Positions 6,132 to 13,602 of a DNA stretch of 17,796 nucleotides are shown here, in pieces. The position numbers and the translations under genes were made by a program. The notes beneath the pieces were generated by a model. The model was not told where the DNA came from. It searched no databases and was given only the letters and a program-made list of their open reading frames with translations. Source of the stretch: CAZRIZ01 sp964600285 (GTDB taxonomy: Bacteria; Patescibacteriota; Saccharimonadia; Saccharimonadales; Saccharimonadaceae). The stretch spans positions 1 to 17,796 of the forward strand of contig CAZRIZ010000018.1 in assembly GCA_964600285.1 (NCBI GenBank), written 5' to 3'. How positions within the stretch are numbered: the stretch's first letter is position 1; each line of letters begins with the position of its first letter.

Positions 6132-7715
6132 ATGAATAAAATAGGTTTCAAAAATTTCCGAAGGTTTGTAGATTTCAAACCTATAGAATATAAAGACATT
6201 ACCTTTTTGGTAGGAAGAAATAATTCCGGTAAATCCACAATGGTTAAAGCATTACTGCTTATATCTGATTACTTAAAATCAGGTAACCTGAAAGAGTTCC
6301 ATTTTGGCAATAATATTTTAGAAGATGCCAATATTGTTACATTTAGCAGAGCTTTAAATAACACCGCATCAAAAAGAAATGATGATATCATCTGGTTTAC
6401 ATATCAGATTGATAACTATCTGATTGAAATATCCATTTCGGGTACACCGGATAAAACCTGTGCTGATGTGCATCAATTTTTAATTAAGAATCAAAGTGAA
6501 AATATCTCGATAAAAATTGAGCCTCAAATTTCATCAATAACAGTTAGCGAGGATATTACTTCAAAAGAGGAAAAAACAAGCAACAATCAATTGCAAATCC
6601 TTGAAAATGAAATTGAAACCCTTCAATTTGAACTCAATAAAAGTGATTTAAAGAAATCAAGTAAGGAATACCTCGAAAAAGTGGATAAGTTAAATTTATT
6701 GAGGAGCAGAAGGAATATGCTTGCTCACGGTTTTAATGATACTGATTCCAATATCGATAGTGAAGAAGATAACTCAGTAGTTAAGGAACCAAGCGAGGAA
6801 TACGGTAAAGTAGCCAGTTTCTCAGTTTTCTATAAATACGATAAAGAAAAAAACTTGCAAGAAATTTATGAATCATTTCAAATTGATGCAATTAACAAGT
6901 ATTTTGAGAGTAGAAGCGATTCAAGCGAAGTTGAAGAACTAGAAAAAATCAATTACCGTTCCTTTTATCAGGAGCGACTCAAAATTGAGGATACCGTTAA
7001 AGAGTTTATTAATAAAACCCAACAACAAACTTTTGTTTATCTAGGAGCCAATCCTGCAAAACAATCTGCACTATTTTCTATTAGAGATAAAAACAATGCA
7101 CTGGCACAGTCAATTCACGATTATTATCAATTAGGTATTGATAAAATGCCTGCTAGCGAAGCTTTCCTTTTTGTAAAAAAATGGATGGGCAGTGAATATT
7201 TTGAAATAGGCGAAAAAATAAATATTGAATTATGTGCAGGTGAAGCATATCAGGTTGTAATCGAATTAGGTGGCAATAAATTACCTCTTGCAGATAAGGG
7301 AATGGGTTCTATTCAAGCAATGTTGTTGATTCTGCGGCTTGCTTGTATTATCCATAAAAGCAAAATAAATTCAATCAAGCCATTGGTATTAATTGAAGAA
7401 CCTGAATTAAATCTACACCCAGCATTACAAAGTAAGCTTGCTGAATTGTTTTTTGAAGTAAGCAAAAATGCCATAAAATTAATTGTCGAAACTCATTCAG
7501 AATATCTAATAAGGAAAACCCAATTGTTGGTTAAAGAGAATGAGTTTGAAATAAAACCTAATGAGAATCCTTTCTGTGTATTATATTTTGATAAAGAAGA
7601 ACAGTGGAAAATGAATTACCGTGAAGATGGTGTTTTTACTGGAAATTTTGGGCCCGGCTTCTTTGATGTTTCTTCATTTCAAGCAATTAGTCTTATGAAA
7701 AAACGAATAAATTAA
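6132..7715 (+). CDS. OLD/DUF3696-like AAA ATPase, 527 aa
   Basis: This is an ABC/SMC-like ATPase with one polypeptide holding both halves of the nucleotide site. Walker A is GRNNSGKST (28-36) and the signature-like motif is DKGMGSIQ (from D388). Walker B is LVLIEEPELNLHP with E422 and E423, and the H-loop is ETHSEYLIR (from E453, H455). The ETHSEYLIR motif and the C-terminal GPGFFDVSSFQA match DUF3696-type ATPases related to the OLD family. A charged coiled coil interrupts the ATPase at about 138-196. No C-terminal Toprim nuclease is visible, unlike true OLD proteins, so the effector is probably the next gene. The ATG at 6132 is preferred to a TTG two codons upstream. The stop overlaps the next start (TAATG). 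ATPases of this kind act in defence systems such as PARIS, Septu and Gabija. Confidence 0.85.
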   Translation: MNKIGFKNFRRFVDFKPIEYKDITFLVGRNNSGKSTMVKALLLISDYLKSGNLKEFHFGNNILEDANIVTFSRALNNTASKRNDDIIWFTYQIDNYLIEISISGTPDKTCADVHQFLIKNQSENISIKIEPQISSITVSEDITSKEEKTSNNQLQILENEIETLQFELNKSDLKKSSKEYLEKVDKLNLLRSRRNMLAHGFNDTDSNIDSEEDNSVVKEPSEEYGKVASFSVFYKYDKEKNLQEIYESFQIDAINKYFESRSDSSEVEELEKINYRSFYQERLKIEDTVKEFINKTQQQTFVYLGANPAKQSALFSIRDKNNALAQSIHDYYQLGIDKMPASEAFLFVKKWMGSEYFEIGEKINIELCAGEAYQVVIELGGNKLPLADKGMGSIQAMLLILRLACIIHKSKINSIKPLVLIEEPELNLHPALQSKLAELFFEVSKNAIKLIVETHSEYLIRKTQLLVKENEFEIKPNENPFCVLYFDKEEQWKMNYREDGVFTGNFGPGFFDVSSFQAISLMKKRIN

Positions 7716-8773
7716 TGGAAAGAATACCTTTATATACAGATTTAGAAAATCTTATGAATATTTTCTCCCAAGAAAGGACATCAAACCTATTTCTTGGAAT
7801 GAAACAATTTCTCAGTAAAGAATCCGAAGTAATTATATGTCAGGATGAAGAACAGCTCGAAACTAATCCTCTTTTCCCTCACTTAGCTAAAGAATTTACT
7901 GATGGCGATTTTACATGGAAACATTTTGACGCTACTAGAGAAAGCTTTTTGATACCTCCATTTAAAACTAATCTTCAAGTACAATTTTCGAATAAAAGTT
8001 CAATTTATTTTTCAAATGATAATAGTAGAATTTCTATTGCAGTAGAAAAAAATGGAATTTTAATGGCTGGAATAGGCGATGAGTTTGATGTGTATAATAA
8101 ATTGAATTTTAGTAAAGATTTTTTTAGAGCTAATCGTATCTTAACAATTGGAACGGATTTTACAAATTATAAAAGTTTTGAAAACTATATTTTACCATTT
8201 AATGAAATAATAATTAATGAACCTTATTTGTTTGTTCCAGAAAGAAGGGATTATAACATCGAACAATATCTTGAATGTAATTTTAAATCTTTATTTGATG
8301 TAGTTTTCAAGAAAATAAAGAATAAAGTAAATATTATAATCTGCACATTTGTTAATGAACAAGACCAAATTAGCTCCCCATGGTATGATAATTCCAATAG
8401 AACCTTTTCTCCCCTATATGATTATGTTAAAAATTATTTAGTTAGCTTATTAGGTGGTGCAAGTAAATTCAATTTATGGCTCATTGTATCTCCTATGGCT
8501 AGACAGGCTAGACATGATAGATATATCTTAACAAATTACCAGTATATTGAGAGTGGAGCTGGATTAACCTATTTTGATGATAGAGGAAATTTCATAAATA
8601 GAGGAGAGGCTGTGCATCTATACTCTATTATGCATGATGATGCTCGCAAAAACTTGATACCTTCCATTATTTCAAAAATTCAGAATAACGTAATTAACAG
8701 TATACTAACAACAAGTCCAGAAAGAATAATTAGCAATATTCAAGAGAAATCTAATTTTTTAAATTTTTCATAA
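7715..8773 (+). CDS. Uncharacterised partner of the ATPase with HDR motif, possible PLD-like fold, 352 aa
   Basis: I do not recognise a named family. The C-terminal half looks like an ordered set of strands: EIIINEPYLFVP, then NIIICTFVNE, then LWLIVSPMARQARHDRYIL, followed by YIESGAGLTYFD. The RHDRYI...GAGL pattern (H267, D268, R269) resembles the phospholipase D-like domain at the C terminus of MITD1 and in bacterial hypothetical proteins, where HDR replaces the usual HxK. This is pattern memory, so it is tentative. Residues 1-140 are unlike anything I know. There is no signal peptide or membrane helix. Its ATG shares one base with the stop of the ATPase gene, a strong sign of a functional pair. 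The gene is notably AT-rich: 8 of 60 bases are G or C in 8161-8220 and again in 8281-8340. It may be the effector or the sensor partner of the ATPase. Confidence 0.72.
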   Translation: MERIPLYTDLENLMNIFSQERTSNLFLGMKQFLSKESEVIICQDEEQLETNPLFPHLAKEFTDGDFTWKHFDATRESFLIPPFKTNLQVQFSNKSSIYFSNDNSRISIAVEKNGILMAGIGDEFDVYNKLNFSKDFFRANRILTIGTDFTNYKSFENYILPFNEIIINEPYLFVPERRDYNIEQYLECNFKSLFDVVFKKIKNKVNIIICTFVNEQDQISSPWYDNSNRTFSPLYDYVKNYLVSLLGGASKFNLWLIVSPMARQARHDRYILTNYQYIESGAGLTYFDDRGNFINRGEAVHLYSIMHDDARKNLIPSIISKIQNNVINSILTTSPERIISNIQEKSNFLNFS

Positions 8774-8842
8774 CAATGCAGCTCTGCTGCACAATTACAA
8801 TTTTACTTTGTATCATCAATTAAAACGAAAGAATAAAATAGA
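8774..8842. other. Short gap with small hairpin and possible hsdM promoter
   Basis: TGCAGC (8777-8782) and GCTGCA (8786-8791) form a six-base stem with a TCT loop, three bases after the stop of the preceding gene. There is no T tract right after it, so termination would be weak. TTACTTTG at 8803-8810 is one mismatch from the Bacteroidota -7 consensus and lies 32 bases before the hsdM start, but no clear -33 element is present. This is the largest gap between genes from 4785 to 16593, so the hsd operon may have its own promoter here. Confidence 0.35.
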
Positions 8843-10624
8843 ATGGCAAACAATAGAAAAGTAGATGTAGGGTTTATCTTCCAAATTACTGACAAGGTTC
8901 TTTGGAATGTATTTAAGAAGAACGAGATTGGCGATGTTCTGCTTCCCTTCGTTGTTATTCGCAGGCTCGATTGTATTTTTGAACCTGTAAACCATAAAGT
9001 ACGTGATGCCTACAACAACTTTAAAGATAAGGTAAGTGAAGATAAACTCGACCCTATTTTAAGGAAAGCTGCAGGTGGCTTACAATTTTATAATACTTCT
9101 AAGCACACATTAGAATCATTAAAAGAAAATACAAAAACAATTGAAATAGACTTTAATAATTACCTGAACGGCTTCAATAAAGAAGTAAGGGATATTATTG
9201 AGAATTTCCAATTCGATAAAGTGCTTGCCCGTTTGGTAAAAAACAAACTGCTGTACCAAATGGTTGAAGCCATTTGTAAGGTCGATTTGCATACCGATAA
9301 AGTCGACAATCACGATATGGGTTATGTTTTCGAAGAATTAATTCGTATATCAAATGAGCAAAGCAATGAAACAGCCGGGGAACACTTCACTCCTCGTGAT
9401 GTAATTGAACTAATGATAAAGGTTGTTTTTAGTTCAGAGAAGGATATTCTTACACAACCTGGTATTATCAGAACAATTTACGACCCAGCCTTAGGAACTG
9501 GAGGTATGCTTAGCCTTGCTAAAAACTATATACTTGACGAATTAAGTGTTGGTAGCGAACACAAACCAACCATTAAAACATTCGGTCAGGAAATAAATGA
9601 ACAATCGTATGCAATTGCTAAATCTGAAGCTTTAATTACAGGCGAAAATGCTGATAATATAAGACATGGCAACAGTTTTACCGAAGACCGTTTTGTCGAT
9701 AAACAATTCCATTACCAGTTTGCCAATCCTCCTTATGGCGTAACTTGGAATAAAGATGCCGATTTTATTATAAATGAGAGTGCAAATCCCGCCGGTCGTT
9801 TTTATGCAGGATTACCAAGTAAAAGCGATGGTCAGCTCCTATTCTTGCAGCACATGATAAGCAAAATGGAGCGTGAAGGAGGTAAAATTGCTGTAGTTAC
9901 CAATGGTTCACCTCTATTTACAGGTAGTGCCGGAAGTGGGGAAAGCGATATTCGTAAATGGATTATTAGCAGCGATATGCTCGATTGCATCATTGCCCTG
10001 CCCAAAGACCTTTTTTACAACACAGGCATCAATACATATATTTGGTTCTTAAACAATAAAAAGCCCAGCCATCGAAAAGGCAAAGTACAACTAATAAATG
10101 CCAATGTACCAGAAGATAAAGCTAATGGTATAGAAGGCTTTTGCCGACCCGAAAAACGAAGTTTAGGCAACAAACGCAACAAAATAGAAAGTACCCATAT
10201 TGAAAAACTGGTTGAAATATATACTCGTTTCGAAGAAAATCAATATTCTAAAATATACAACAACGACGATTTTGGCTACTACCAGATAACGATTGAGCAA
10301 CCGGAATACGATGCAAAAGGGAAGCCCGTTAAAGATAAAAAAGGTGGTTTTAAACCCGATTCAAAAAAAAGGGATAAGGAAAACATTCCTTTAACCAAGG
10401 ATATTGAGGAATATTTTAAAAATGAGGTTCTGCCTCATGTCCATAACGCTTGGATTGACTATGATAAAACCCGTATAGGTTACGAAATCAATTTTACCAA
10501 ATACTATTACGAATACAAGGCATTGCGTCCTTCTTCTGAAATTAAAGCAGAAATTGAAGCTTTAGAATACGGCACAACCGAACAAAAAGGGATAACTCAA
10601 CTTTTAAAAGAACTTTTGGGATGA
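8843..10624 (+). CDS. hsdM: Type I restriction-modification DNA methyltransferase subunit HsdM, 593 aa
   Basis: This is the modification subunit of a type I system. With HsdS it transfers a methyl group from S-adenosylmethionine to adenine N6 in a bipartite target. The N-terminal helical domain includes LLPFVVIRRLDCI. The catalytic domain has the GEHFTPRDVIELM segment near residue 182, the SAM-binding DPALGTGG (214-221) and the catalytic NPPY (295-298). The C-terminal 150 residues are a charged extension that typically contacts HsdS; a run rich in Lys and Asp (KGKPVKDKKGG) lies near residue 490. Length is normal for the family. The gene overlaps hsdS by ATGA, as expected for subunits made in fixed ratio. 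All key motifs are intact, so the enzyme should be active. Confidence 0.96.
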   Translation: MANNRKVDVGFIFQITDKVLWNVFKKNEIGDVLLPFVVIRRLDCIFEPVNHKVRDAYNNFKDKVSEDKLDPILRKAAGGLQFYNTSKHTLESLKENTKTIEIDFNNYLNGFNKEVRDIIENFQFDKVLARLVKNKLLYQMVEAICKVDLHTDKVDNHDMGYVFEELIRISNEQSNETAGEHFTPRDVIELMIKVVFSSEKDILTQPGIIRTIYDPALGTGGMLSLAKNYILDELSVGSEHKPTIKTFGQEINEQSYAIAKSEALITGENADNIRHGNSFTEDRFVDKQFHYQFANPPYGVTWNKDADFIINESANPAGRFYAGLPSKSDGQLLFLQHMISKMEREGGKIAVVTNGSPLFTGSAGSGESDIRKWIISSDMLDCIIALPKDLFYNTGINTYIWFLNNKKPSHRKGKVQLINANVPEDKANGIEGFCRPEKRSLGNKRNKIESTHIEKLVEIYTRFEENQYSKIYNNDDFGYYQITIEQPEYDAKGKPVKDKKGGFKPDSKKRDKENIPLTKDIEEYFKNEVLPHVHNAWIDYDKTRIGYEINFTKYYYEYKALRPSSEIKAEIEALEYGTTEQKGITQLLKELLG

Positions 10625-11937
10625 TTAAGCGATATAATAATTATAAAAAGTCCTCATTTGATTTTATTGGTGAAATCCCTACAGAATGGAATCTTATACC
10701 ATTAAAGCTCATTTGTTCTATTAGCAAAGGGAAAAAACCAATTGAAGATTATCAAGATTATGAAGAAGGTATGCTTCCCTATCTTTCAATGGAATTTTTA
10801 AGAAACCAAAATGCAAATAATAATACCGTATTTGTAAGACAAGATGATAATTCCGTAGTGTTTGTTGAAGATAACGATTTATTAATCCTATGGGATGGTT
10901 CAAAAGCTGGCGAAATTGTTAAAGCCAAAAAAGGCGCACTTTCTTCAACTATGGGCAAATTAAATCTGTTTAATACTTCTTTTAATGTAGATTACCTAAC
11001 ATATTATTTAAAATCGTGTGAAAATTTCATTCAGGATAATACTATTGGTATGGGGATCCCGCATGTTGATGGTAATTTATTAAGAAGTTTGTTAATTGCC
11101 CAGCCAAGTATTGCCGAACAATTTCAAATTGCCCGTTACCTTGACCATCAAACCTCCCTCATTGATGAAATCATAAACCGAAAGGAAAAACAAATAGAAC
11201 TCCTAAAAGAAAAACGGCAGGCAATTATTAATGAGGCTATAGCCAAAGGTCTTGTTCCAAATGCAAAAATGAAGGATAGTGGAATTGATTGGTTGGGGGG
11301 GATTCCTGAGGAGTGGGATATAGTTCAATTAAAAAGATTTGTTCTTGACCACCGCCAAGGTTATTATTCATCTAAAGATTATGATGATTCAGGATTTAAA
11401 GTTGCAAGAATTACTGATATTAAAGAAAACAACATTCTTGATATTTCTGAATCTCCATACTATGATTTACCAGAATCAGAAATTAAGGAATTCATTTTAA
11501 AGAATGGAGATTTCGTTTTTCAAAGAACTGGTGCTCACAAAAAAATAGGTGTATATAGAGGCAATGAACCTGCTATATATGGCTCCTTTTTAATAAGATT
11601 TAGATTTGATAATTCAAAAATAGACCCAGATTATTTATTGTTATATTTTGAATCATTAGTTTATCAGAAGCAGTTGAATGCTAGCATTCATGGTGGTGTA
11701 AATCCAAATATTCATGCTGAAAATATTAAAGAATGCTTGGTTGTTTTGCCTACTAAAGAAGAACAAATTTCATTAAAAAAATACTTGGCAGCCCATAAAG
11801 AACAAATTATTTTAATTATTGATAAATTATTACAACAAATCGAAAAGTTAAAAGAATACCGTCAATCCATCATATCAGAAGCTGTAACTGGCAAAATAGA
11901 CGTAAGGGACTGGCAGCCAAATCATAATTTAAATTAG
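10621..11937 (+). CDS. hsdS: Type I restriction specificity subunit HsdS, 438 aa
   Basis: This is the DNA-recognition subunit, with the usual two-fold repeat. TRD1 is residues about 1-165, opening FDFIGEIPTEWNLIPL. The first conserved helix is about 166-215 (ARYLDHQTSLIDEII, then KLLKEKRQAI-like repeats). TRD2 is about 222-380, opening GIDWLGGIPEEWDIVQL. The second conserved helix closes the protein (LQQIEKLKEYRQSIISEAVTGK). Each TRD reads one half of the bipartite target; the target cannot be read from sequence. A run of seven G (11295-11301) lies exactly at the start of the TRD2 repeat, and slippage there would cut the protein after the first half. It is AT-rich within the TRDs, typical of exchangeable recognition domains. 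No second hsdS fragment or invertase is present in the window. Confidence 0.95.
   Translation: MIKRYNNYKKSSFDFIGEIPTEWNLIPLKLICSISKGKKPIEDYQDYEEGMLPYLSMEFLRNQNANNNTVFVRQDDNSVVFVEDNDLLILWDGSKAGEIVKAKKGALSSTMGKLNLFNTSFNVDYLTYYLKSCENFIQDNTIGMGIPHVDGNLLRSLLIAQPSIAEQFQIARYLDHQTSLIDEIINRKEKQIELLKEKRQAIINEAIAKGLVPNAKMKDSGIDWLGGIPEEWDIVQLKRFVLDHRQGYYSSKDYDDSGFKVARITDIKENNILDISESPYYDLPESEIKEFILKNGDFVFQRTGAHKKIGVYRGNEPAIYGSFLIRFRFDNSKIDPDYLLLYFESLVYQKQLNASIHGGVNPNIHAENIKECLVVLPTKEEQISLKKYLAAHKEQIILIIDKLLQQIEKLKEYRQSIISEAVTGKIDVRDWQPNHNLN
11295..11301 (+). repeat. G7 homopolymer in the middle of hsdS
   Basis: The codons TTG GGG GGG (residues 225-227) contain seven consecutive G in an otherwise AT-rich gene. 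Adding one G brings a TGA into frame at 11306-11308 within a few codons. Removing one G leads to a TAG about ten codons later. Either change would leave a half-length HsdS with TRD1 and the first conserved helix. Confidence 0.7.
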
Positions 11938-11942
11938 AAAGC

Positions 11943-13589
11943 ATGGAAATAATAGGTTTTATCATTCTTGGTTTAGTATTAGGTGCAGCTATTGGTTGGT
12001 TTGTTGGCAAATCGAATGCCATTAAATCATTGCAAACAGAGAAAGACAATGCACAATTAAAATATAGTGAATTGGAAAAAGAATTTGTGGCTTATAAAGC
12101 TACCAGTACTTCTCAATTACAAACAGCAACTGCAAATATTGAATCCAAAGAAAAAGAGTTGGAAAGCTCGAAGGAAACCATTAAAAATATGGCTACTGAC
12201 CAAACTACTTTGAGCAATCAGTTATCAACAGCTAATGCCAATTTAAACGCTGCAAACCAAACCATTTCCGATAAGAATAAAGAATTAGAAGCACAAAAAG
12301 AAGAATTAAAAAATATCAAAAGTGAATTGTCTCAAACCAGTCAGGCACTGGCTACAGCAAATGCCCAGATAAAAGGTTTAAACGATAAATTAAACGACTT
12401 TGAAGAGTTAAAGAAAGAACTTAAAAATACCCGTGATGAGTTTAATAAGGCTAATGAGCTTTTAGCTTCAGCAACAGCCAATAATAAGGCATTAAATGAA
12501 AAGTTGCTAACCCAGAAAGAGGAAATGGAAGCAATGGGTAAAAAGTTCAATACCGAATTTGAAAATATTGCAAACAAAATATTAGAAACCAAGTCGGAGA
12601 AGTTTACAGAACTCAATAAAACCAACTTAAAAGATATTCTTGAACCATTGGGGAAAAACTTAACTGAATTTAAAACCAAGGTTGAGGAGGTTTACGACAA
12701 AGAATCGAAAGAACGTTTTTCATTAGCTGAAAAAGTTAAAGAATTGGCTCAGCTCAATCAGGTTATCAGCGAAGAAGCTCGTAATTTAACAAGGGCTCTT
12801 AAAGGTGAAGCTAAAACTCAAGGACGTTGGGGAGAAATGATATTAGAAAAAATCCTTGAAATGTCGGGATTACGAAAAAATGAAGAATATTTCATTGAAG
12901 AACAGCTAACGGATGAAAACGGAAATCCATTATTATCTGATTCCGAGGGTAAGAAAATGCGACCTGATGCTGTGGTCAAATATCCTGATAATCGAAATGT
13001 AATTATTGATTCTAAAGTTTCATTAAATGCTTTTGCCCGTTATTTGGCTGCCACTGATGCCGAAGAACAAAAGAAAGAATTAGACGCTCATGTTTCTGCT
13101 GTCAAAACTCATATTATTTCTCTTAGTTCAAAAGGCTACGACGATTATAATAAAGCCCTCGATTTTGTAATGATGTTTATCCCTAGCGAACCTGCTTACA
13201 TAGCAGCGTTGCAAGGCGACCCTGAATTGTGGAACTTTGCATATGATAAACGGATTTTATTGTTAAATCCAACTAACCTCATAACCTCATTAAAGCTCAT
13301 TGTTGACCTTTGGAAACGTGAATACCAAAACCAAAATGCTTTAGCAATTGCCGACAGAGGAGCTAAATTGTACGATAAGTTTGTCGGTTTTGTTGACAAT
13401 CTTACGGGTGTTGGAGAATACATCGATAAAGCTCAAAATAAGTATTCCGATGCTTTCAAGCAATTAAGCACAGGTCAGGATAATCTTGTTTTACAAGCAG
13501 AAAAGCTGAAGAAACTTGGTTTAAAGACTAAAAAAGAATTAAATCCCGAACTGCTAAACCAAGCTGTGGGTAATATATTAGAAGAATAA
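11943..13589 (+). CDS. rmuC: RmuC-family protein, 548 aa
   Basis: This is an RmuC homologue, a predicted membrane-anchored nuclease of the PD-(D/E)XK type; in E. coli rmuC limits DNA inversions at short inverted repeats. A single N-terminal membrane helix covers residues about 2-22 (IIGFIILGLVLGAAIGWF). A long coiled coil follows to about 215, rich in Lys, Glu, Ala and Asn. The RmuC domain is about 225-520. It includes RWGEMILEKILE, the acidic RPDAVV (D342) and IDSKVSLNAFARYL (D356, K358), which supply the likely metal-binding D...DxK set. It starts five bases after hsdS and ends 13 bases before hsdR, so it is a member of the hsd operon. RmuC is not a subunit of classical type I enzymes. Whether it assists DNA destruction or merely travels with the operon is unknown. 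Confidence 0.92.
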   Translation: MEIIGFIILGLVLGAAIGWFVGKSNAIKSLQTEKDNAQLKYSELEKEFVAYKATSTSQLQTATANIESKEKELESSKETIKNMATDQTTLSNQLSTANANLNAANQTISDKNKELEAQKEELKNIKSELSQTSQALATANAQIKGLNDKLNDFEELKKELKNTRDEFNKANELLASATANNKALNEKLLTQKEEMEAMGKKFNTEFENIANKILETKSEKFTELNKTNLKDILEPLGKNLTEFKTKVEEVYDKESKERFSLAEKVKELAQLNQVISEEARNLTRALKGEAKTQGRWGEMILEKILEMSGLRKNEEYFIEEQLTDENGNPLLSDSEGKKMRPDAVVKYPDNRNVIIDSKVSLNAFARYLAATDAEEQKKELDAHVSAVKTHIISLSSKGYDDYNKALDFVMMFIPSEPAYIAALQGDPELWNFAYDKRILLLNPTNLITSLKLIVDLWKREYQNQNALAIADRGAKLYDKFVGFVDNLTGVGEYIDKAQNKYSDAFKQLSTGQDNLVLQAEKLKKLGLKTKKELNPELLNQAVGNILEE

Positions 13590-13602
13590 ACTAAGCATTA
13601 AT

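Noticed and set aside
6132..7715. Gabija GajA or a full OLD nuclease
   Set aside because: The ATPase lacks the C-terminal Toprim domain, and the next gene is not a UvrD-like helicase.
10621..11937. Invertible hsdS shufflon
   Set aside because: No second hsdS fragment, long inverted repeats or invertase gene is present in the window.
12341..12679. A 112-codon open frame on the - strand
   Set aside because: It lies opposite the coiled-coil coding part of rmuC, is Ser/Phe/Leu-rich as expected for the complement of Lys/Glu-rich codons, and has no motifs.
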